This document shows, piece by piece, positions 6,304 to 8,742 of a stretch of DNA of 8,742 bases (the stretch's first letter is position 1; every line of letters starts with the position of its first letter). The notes below the pieces were generated by a model that worked only from the letters and a program-made list of their open reading frames with translations, was not told where the DNA came from and searched no databases. The stretch comes from Chromobacteriaceae bacterium (GTDB lineage: Bacteria > Pseudomonadota > Gammaproteobacteria > Burkholderiales > Aquaspirillaceae). The position numbers and the translations under genes are program-made. Location: the NCBI GenBank assembly GCA_030151505.1, contig JASLDQ010000183.1, positions 1-8,742 on the forward strand. The letters are read 5' to 3'.

Positions 6304-7722
6304 TCAGGAGCCGGCGGCCGGGTCGCCCCCGCCCAGCGCGCGCACGACCGCGACCTTGGCCAGCCATTCGGCGGCGCGGGCCTGGGCGGCGCTGCGTTCG
6401 GCGGCCAGTTGCTGGCTTTCGGCGCCCAGGCTGGTGAGGCGGCTGCCCATGCCGGCCTGGAAGCGGCGAGCGGCGATGCCGGCGACGCGGGCCTCTTCGA
6501 CGCGGGCACGCTGGCTGGCGGCGCTGACCCGGGTGGCGGCCTCGGCGCCGGTCAGCTGGTCGGCGGCGTCGCGGGCGGCATCGATCAGGGTGGCGGCGTA
6601 CTGCTCGGTCGCGCTGTCCTGCTGCGCGGCGCGCGCGCCCAGATTGGCGCGCAGGGCGCCGGCATTGAAGATCGGCAGGTTCAACGCCGGCGCGATGCCG
6701 GCGATGTAGCTGGCGCGCTTGAGCAGGTCGCCGGCCTCGATGGCCGAGGTGCCGGCGAAGGCGCTCAGACTGAGGCTGGGATAGAACAGGGCGCGGGCGC
6801 TTTTGGTGTCCGACGCGGCGGCGGCGGCGCTGGCACGGGCGGCCGCCACGTCCGGACGGGCGGCCAGCCGGTCGAGCGTCGGTGCCGACGGCAGGCGCAG
6901 GCGGGCGGGATCGGGCAGCGCGGCCGGGAACAGGCCGGCATAGGCCGCCGGCCCCTTGCCGGCCAGCGCGGCGAGCTGGTGCCGCAGCACCACGGCGCGG
7001 GCGTCCAGCTGGGCGATTTCGCCCTGCTTGCGTTCGCGGTTGGCGCGCGCGGACGCCAGTGCGTCCTGCGCGGTGATGCCGGCGCCGACCTGGCGGCTGA
7101 GGATGGCGATGCCGGCCTCGATCCGCGTCATCTCCTCGCGTGCCAGCCGGGCCTGCGTCACCGCGTCGGCCAGCTGGGCGTAGCTGCCGGTCAGGGCGCT
7201 GACCAGCACCAGCCGGGCCTGCTGCGCCTCGAAGCCGGCGGCGTCGACGCGGGCGCGGGCGGCGGCGGTCTGCGCGGCGAATTTGCCCCACCAGTCGAAT
7301 TCGTAGCCGAAGTTGAGGCTGGCCTGGCCCAGGTTCTCCCAGTTGCCGGCCAGCGGCGGCGGCGTCAGCCCGTTGGCGGAATAGCGCTGGCGCTGGAAGG
7401 CGGCCGACAGGTCGACCACCGGACCCTGCGCCGCTTCGGCCAGTCCCGCCGCTGCCAGCGCGCCGCGCACGCGGGCGGCGGCGACCTTGAGGCCGGGGCT
7501 GCCGGCCAGCGCGTCGGCCACGATGGCATCGAGACGGGCGTCGCCCAGCGTGCTCCACCAGTCGGCGGCGATGGCCACGTTGCCGGCGCTGTCGGGCGCC
7601 AGCGCCATGGCCGACGGCTCCGGCCCGGAGGATTGCGGCTCGATGCCGTGGGTGGCCGCGCAGCCGGCCGTCAACAGGGCCGACGCCAGCAGGGCCAGCG
7701 TCGTGCATGGGCGGAATTTCAC
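6304..7722 (-). CDS. Outer-membrane efflux lipoprotein (NodT/RND-type OMF family)
   Basis: A TolC-like outer-membrane channel protein of the NodT lipoprotein subgroup, expected to complete the EmrAB pump. The 472-residue product starts with a lipoprotein signal ending in LLTAGC, so Cys21 should be lipidated. ADWWSTLGDARLDAIVADAL near residue 53 is the usual opening of the mature domain. Two TolC-type halves follow, with long Ala/Arg-rich helices and conserved stretches such as FGYEFDWWGKF, LAARPDVAAARA, ARALFYPSLSLSAFAG and APALNLPIFNAG. Length fits the family (about 450-500). The start is GTG at 7722, supported by AAAGGA 7 bases upstream and by the signal peptide. It lies between emrR and emrA on one strand. 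In E. coli the emr operon lacks such a gene and uses TolC. I give no symbol because names of these OMFs vary. Confidence 0.95.
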   Translation of the reverse strand: MKFRPCTTLALLASALLTAGCAATHGIEPQSSGPEPSAMALAPDSAGNVAIAADWWSTLGDARLDAIVADALAGSPGLKVAAARVRGALAAAGLAEAAQGPVVDLSAAFQRQRYSANGLTPPPLAGNWENLGQASLNFGYEFDWWGKFAAQTAAARARVDAAGFEAQQARLVLVSALTGSYAQLADAVTQARLAREEMTRIEAGIAILSRQVGAGITAQDALASARANRERKQGEIAQLDARAVVLRHQLAALAGKGPAAYAGLFPAALPDPARLRLPSAPTLDRLAARPDVAAARASAAAAASDTKSARALFYPSLSLSAFAGTSAIEAGDLLKRASYIAGIAPALNLPIFNAGALRANLGARAAQQDSATEQYAATLIDAARDAADQLTGAEAATRVSAASQRARVEEARVAGIAARRFQAGMGSRLTSLGAESQQLAAERSAAQARAAEWLAKVAVVRALGGGDPAAGS

Positions 7723-7822
7723 CGGGATGTCCTTTCGTGCATGCCGGCCACCGGCCCGGCGTGTAATTTTTTTATCGTTTGCCGCTGTAAATTGCGCGAA
7801 TACACCATGTCGTTTCGCACAC
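7723..7822 (-). promoter_or_regulatory. emrR - outer-membrane gene spacer with RBS and possible promoter
   Basis: This is a 100-base gap. AAAGGA at 7735-7730 is the ribosome binding site that fixes the GTG start at 7722. The middle (about 7761-7795) is AT-rich, with seven consecutive T at 7767-7773 on the plus strand; such AT-rich islands in GC-rich DNA often mark promoters or repressor sites. On the minus strand TTTACA is a fair -35, but the base window 17 bases on (AATTAC) is a poor -10. TGTAA occurs twice, before and after the T-run, as a short direct repeat. A second promoter or an EmrR site is possible but unproven. Confidence 0.4.
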
Positions 7823-8323
7823 TCATCCGCCCAGCCGGGCGAGCAGCTTGCGCAGCAGGCCTTCGAGCAGGTTTTTTTCGTCGGCAGAAAAGTCCTGCCA
7901 CAGCTCGCGCTGGGCCGCGCGCATCTCGGGCAGCATGGACTCGGCCAGCGCGAAACCGGCTGGCGTCAGCTTGAGATTGAGCTTGCGCCGGTCCTCGGCG
8001 CAGTGATGGCGTTCGACCCAGCCGTGCTTGACCAGTTCGTCCGCCACCCGGGTGATGTTGGTGCGGGACGAGTCGAGACAGTTGCTCAGGTCGGACGGGT
8101 TGGCGGCACCTTCGCCGAAGGCGAACAGCGACATGATCGCCAGGAACTGGGTTTCGTTGATGCCGAACGGCTGCAGGCGGGCATTGAAGTAGTCACCCAT
8201 GCGCGGCAGCAGGTGGTAGTAGAGCCGGGTCAGCAGGATTTCCTGATACGGCGCGCCGGGGTAGCGGGCGCTGACCCCCTCCATCGCCCGCTCGAAGGGC
8301 AGGAAGGATTCATTGGTAATCAT
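7823..8323 (-). CDS. emrR: EmrR/MprA, MarR-family repressor of the efflux operon
   Basis: A 166-residue winged-helix regulator close to E. coli EmrR (MprA, 176), which represses emrRAB and releases DNA when it binds drugs or uncouplers. Matching stretches are PYQEILLTRL (25-34), FGINETQFLAIMSL (53-66), the recognition region PSDLSNCLDSSRTNITRVADEL (76-97, quoted as PSDLSNCL and SSRTNITRVADEL), and the wing ERHHCAEDRRKLNLKLT with the Asp-Arg-Arg typical of MarR proteins (111-113). Dimerisation helices at both ends are as expected. The exact start is unsure: in-frame ATGs at 8323, 8329 and 8332 are all possible, none with a clear Shine-Dalgarno; I list 8323, which matches family length and is conservative. 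It is the first gene of the emr cluster, so autoregulation is likely. Confidence 0.94.
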   Translation of the reverse strand: MITNESFLPFERAMEGVSARYPGAPYQEILLTRLYYHLLPRMGDYFNARLQPFGINETQFLAIMSLFAFGEGAANPSDLSNCLDSSRTNITRVADELVKHGWVERHHCAEDRRKLNLKLTPAGFALAESMLPEMRAAQRELWQDFSADEKNLLEGLLRKLLARLGG

Positions 8324-8332
8324 GGGCATCAT

Positions 8333-8369
8333 CGAACGCAACGTTATAATCACGGGCGTTACTATAATC
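8333..8369 (-). promoter_or_regulatory. emrR promoter/operator candidate with GATTATA direct repeat
   Basis: On the minus strand GATTATA occurs at 8369-8363 and again at 8351-8345, 18 bases apart from start to start. Both contain -10-like hexamers (TATAGT and TATAAC), and the segment is AT-rich against GC-rich surroundings. It lies just upstream of the emrR start and just downstream of the mdfA-like terminator, so the emr promoter should be here. No good TTGACA-like -35 is visible. The repeat may be two -10 elements or binding half-sites for EmrR; neither can be decided by eye. Confidence 0.5.
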
Positions 8370-8410
8370 CCGATTAAAAACGGAGGGAAGCCCTCCGTTT
8401 TTAATCGGGA
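8368..8410. terminator. Perfect 20-bp inverted repeat, bidirectional terminator after mdfA-like gene
   Basis: The arms at 8368-8387 and 8391-8410 are perfectly complementary with a 3-base spacer (AAG on the plus strand). The inner 7 bp (CGGAGGG with CCCTCCG) is a GC-rich stem flanked by A5 and T5, giving a terminator on either strand. It starts 44 bases after the stop of the mdfA-like gene. The palindrome continues 8 bp beyond the A/T tracts (outer end TCCCGATT), which a terminator does not need, and its left end overlaps the GATTATA repeat in front of emrR by two bases. Confidence 0.9.
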
Positions 8411-8454
8411 AGCTTGCCGCCGCAACACGGGCGGCAGCGTGACGACCGACGGGA

Positions 8455-8742
8455 TCAGAACACCTGTTCGGCCAACACCGCGTCGCGGCGCTCGCGCATC
8501 GCCCCGGCCAGCACCCGGCGCGACAGGCGCCAGAACAGCAGCGTGCACGCCAGCGCCAGCGCCGCGTAGCCGATCGGGCCGACGCTGAAATAGCCGTGCT
8601 TGAACGCCTCGATCCCGACGGCGTACACCACCATCGACAGCATGCCGATGCTCGCCGCGACCGTACCCTTGCTGACGTCGCTGGCGGTCAGCGCGAAGCG
8701 GTACAGCACCGCGAACGACAGTCCCTCGCCAAAGCACATCAG
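8455..8742 (-). CDS. mdfA: MdfA-family multidrug transporter, C-terminal part (runs off the window)
   Basis: The visible 95 residues are the C-terminal end of a 12-TM MFS drug/proton antiporter. The stretch ASDVSKGTVAASIGMLSMVV, followed by YAVGIEAFKHGYF, closely matches the end of E. coli MdfA, as does the preceding LYRFALTASD. Two hydrophobic segments are seen: about 35 residues around IGMLSMVVYAVGIEAF and GYAALALACTLLFW, followed by a basic, charged cytoplasmic tail ending in AEQVF. MdfA exports cationic and neutral drugs such as chloramphenicol in E. coli; substrates here are unknown. The gene begins beyond the right edge. Its own terminator separates it from emrR, so it is probably a separate unit. 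The symbol is tentative because only about a quarter of the protein can be read. Confidence 0.85.
   Translation of the reverse strand: MMCFGEGLSFAVLYRFALTASDVSKGTVAASIGMLSMVVYAVGIEAFKHGYFSVGPIGYAALALACTLLFWRLSRRVLAGAMRERRDAVLAEQVF

Noticed and set aside
6214..7974. Plus-strand 586-codon frame antisense to the outer-membrane gene
   Set aside because: Low-complexity Gly/Ala/Gln/Arg translation opposite a clear NodT-type lipoprotein; a typical high-GC artefact.
8324..8737. N-terminal extension of emrR to a 304-residue protein
   Set aside because: The extension runs through the terminator palindrome and out of frame across the mdfA-like gene; EmrR proteins are about 165-180 residues and similarity starts near 8323.
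1..8742. Neisserial DNA uptake sequence (GCCGTCTGAA)
   Set aside because: I found no copy on reading; the terminators use unrelated stems, so this hallmark does not support genus Neisseria.

Overview
The window is GC-rich, densely coded bacterial chromosome. Gene content and protein similarity point to a Gram-negative betaproteobacterium, probably Neisseriales/Chromobacteriaceae-like. The grounds are an E. coli-type class II dihydroorotase beside a TusA-family protein, a CNP1-like exported protein, and a proteobacterial emr efflux operon. This placement is inference from recalled families; no rRNA or other phylogenetic marker is present. I found no insertion sequence, phage gene, CRISPR array, tRNA or rRNA.

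Layout, left to right. (1) Positions 1-43 may hold the first codons of an exported protein on the minus strand, cut by the window edge. About 390 bases without a convincing gene follow. (2) A minus-strand pair: a tusA-like gene (1820-1590), then pyrC (1506-469), closed by a clear intrinsic terminator at 430-461. (3) Diverging from it, a plus-strand pair overlapping by ATGA: a TANGO2/NRDE-family gene (1931-2713) and a CNP1-like exported protein gene (2710-3213). (4) A 237-bp convergent gap holding two hairpin terminators and a G9 tract. (5) A minus-strand multidrug efflux cluster in transcription order: emrR (MarR-family repressor), a NodT-type outer-membrane lipoprotein, emrA and emrB. (6) Upstream of emrR, the 3' end of an MdfA-family drug transporter gene on the same strand, separated from emrR by a perfect 20-bp inverted repeat that acts as its terminator and abuts the emrR promoter region.

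How the genes work together. EmrB (inner-membrane proton/drug antiporter), EmrA (periplasmic adaptor) and the outer-membrane lipoprotein should form a complete tripartite pump under EmrR control. In E. coli the emr operon lacks its own outer-membrane gene and uses TolC. The mdfA-like gene next door adds a second, single-component drug exporter. pyrC supplies a pyrimidine biosynthesis step. The tusA-like gene belongs to a sulfur-relay family and has no obvious functional link to pyrC beyond shared orientation.

Overall this looks like ordinary core and efflux-related chromosome. I did not find an undescribed system. The points most worth a second look are the terminator palindrome and direct repeat in front of emrR, a 17-bp intercistronic hairpin inside the pump operon, and the gene-less stretch at the left end.
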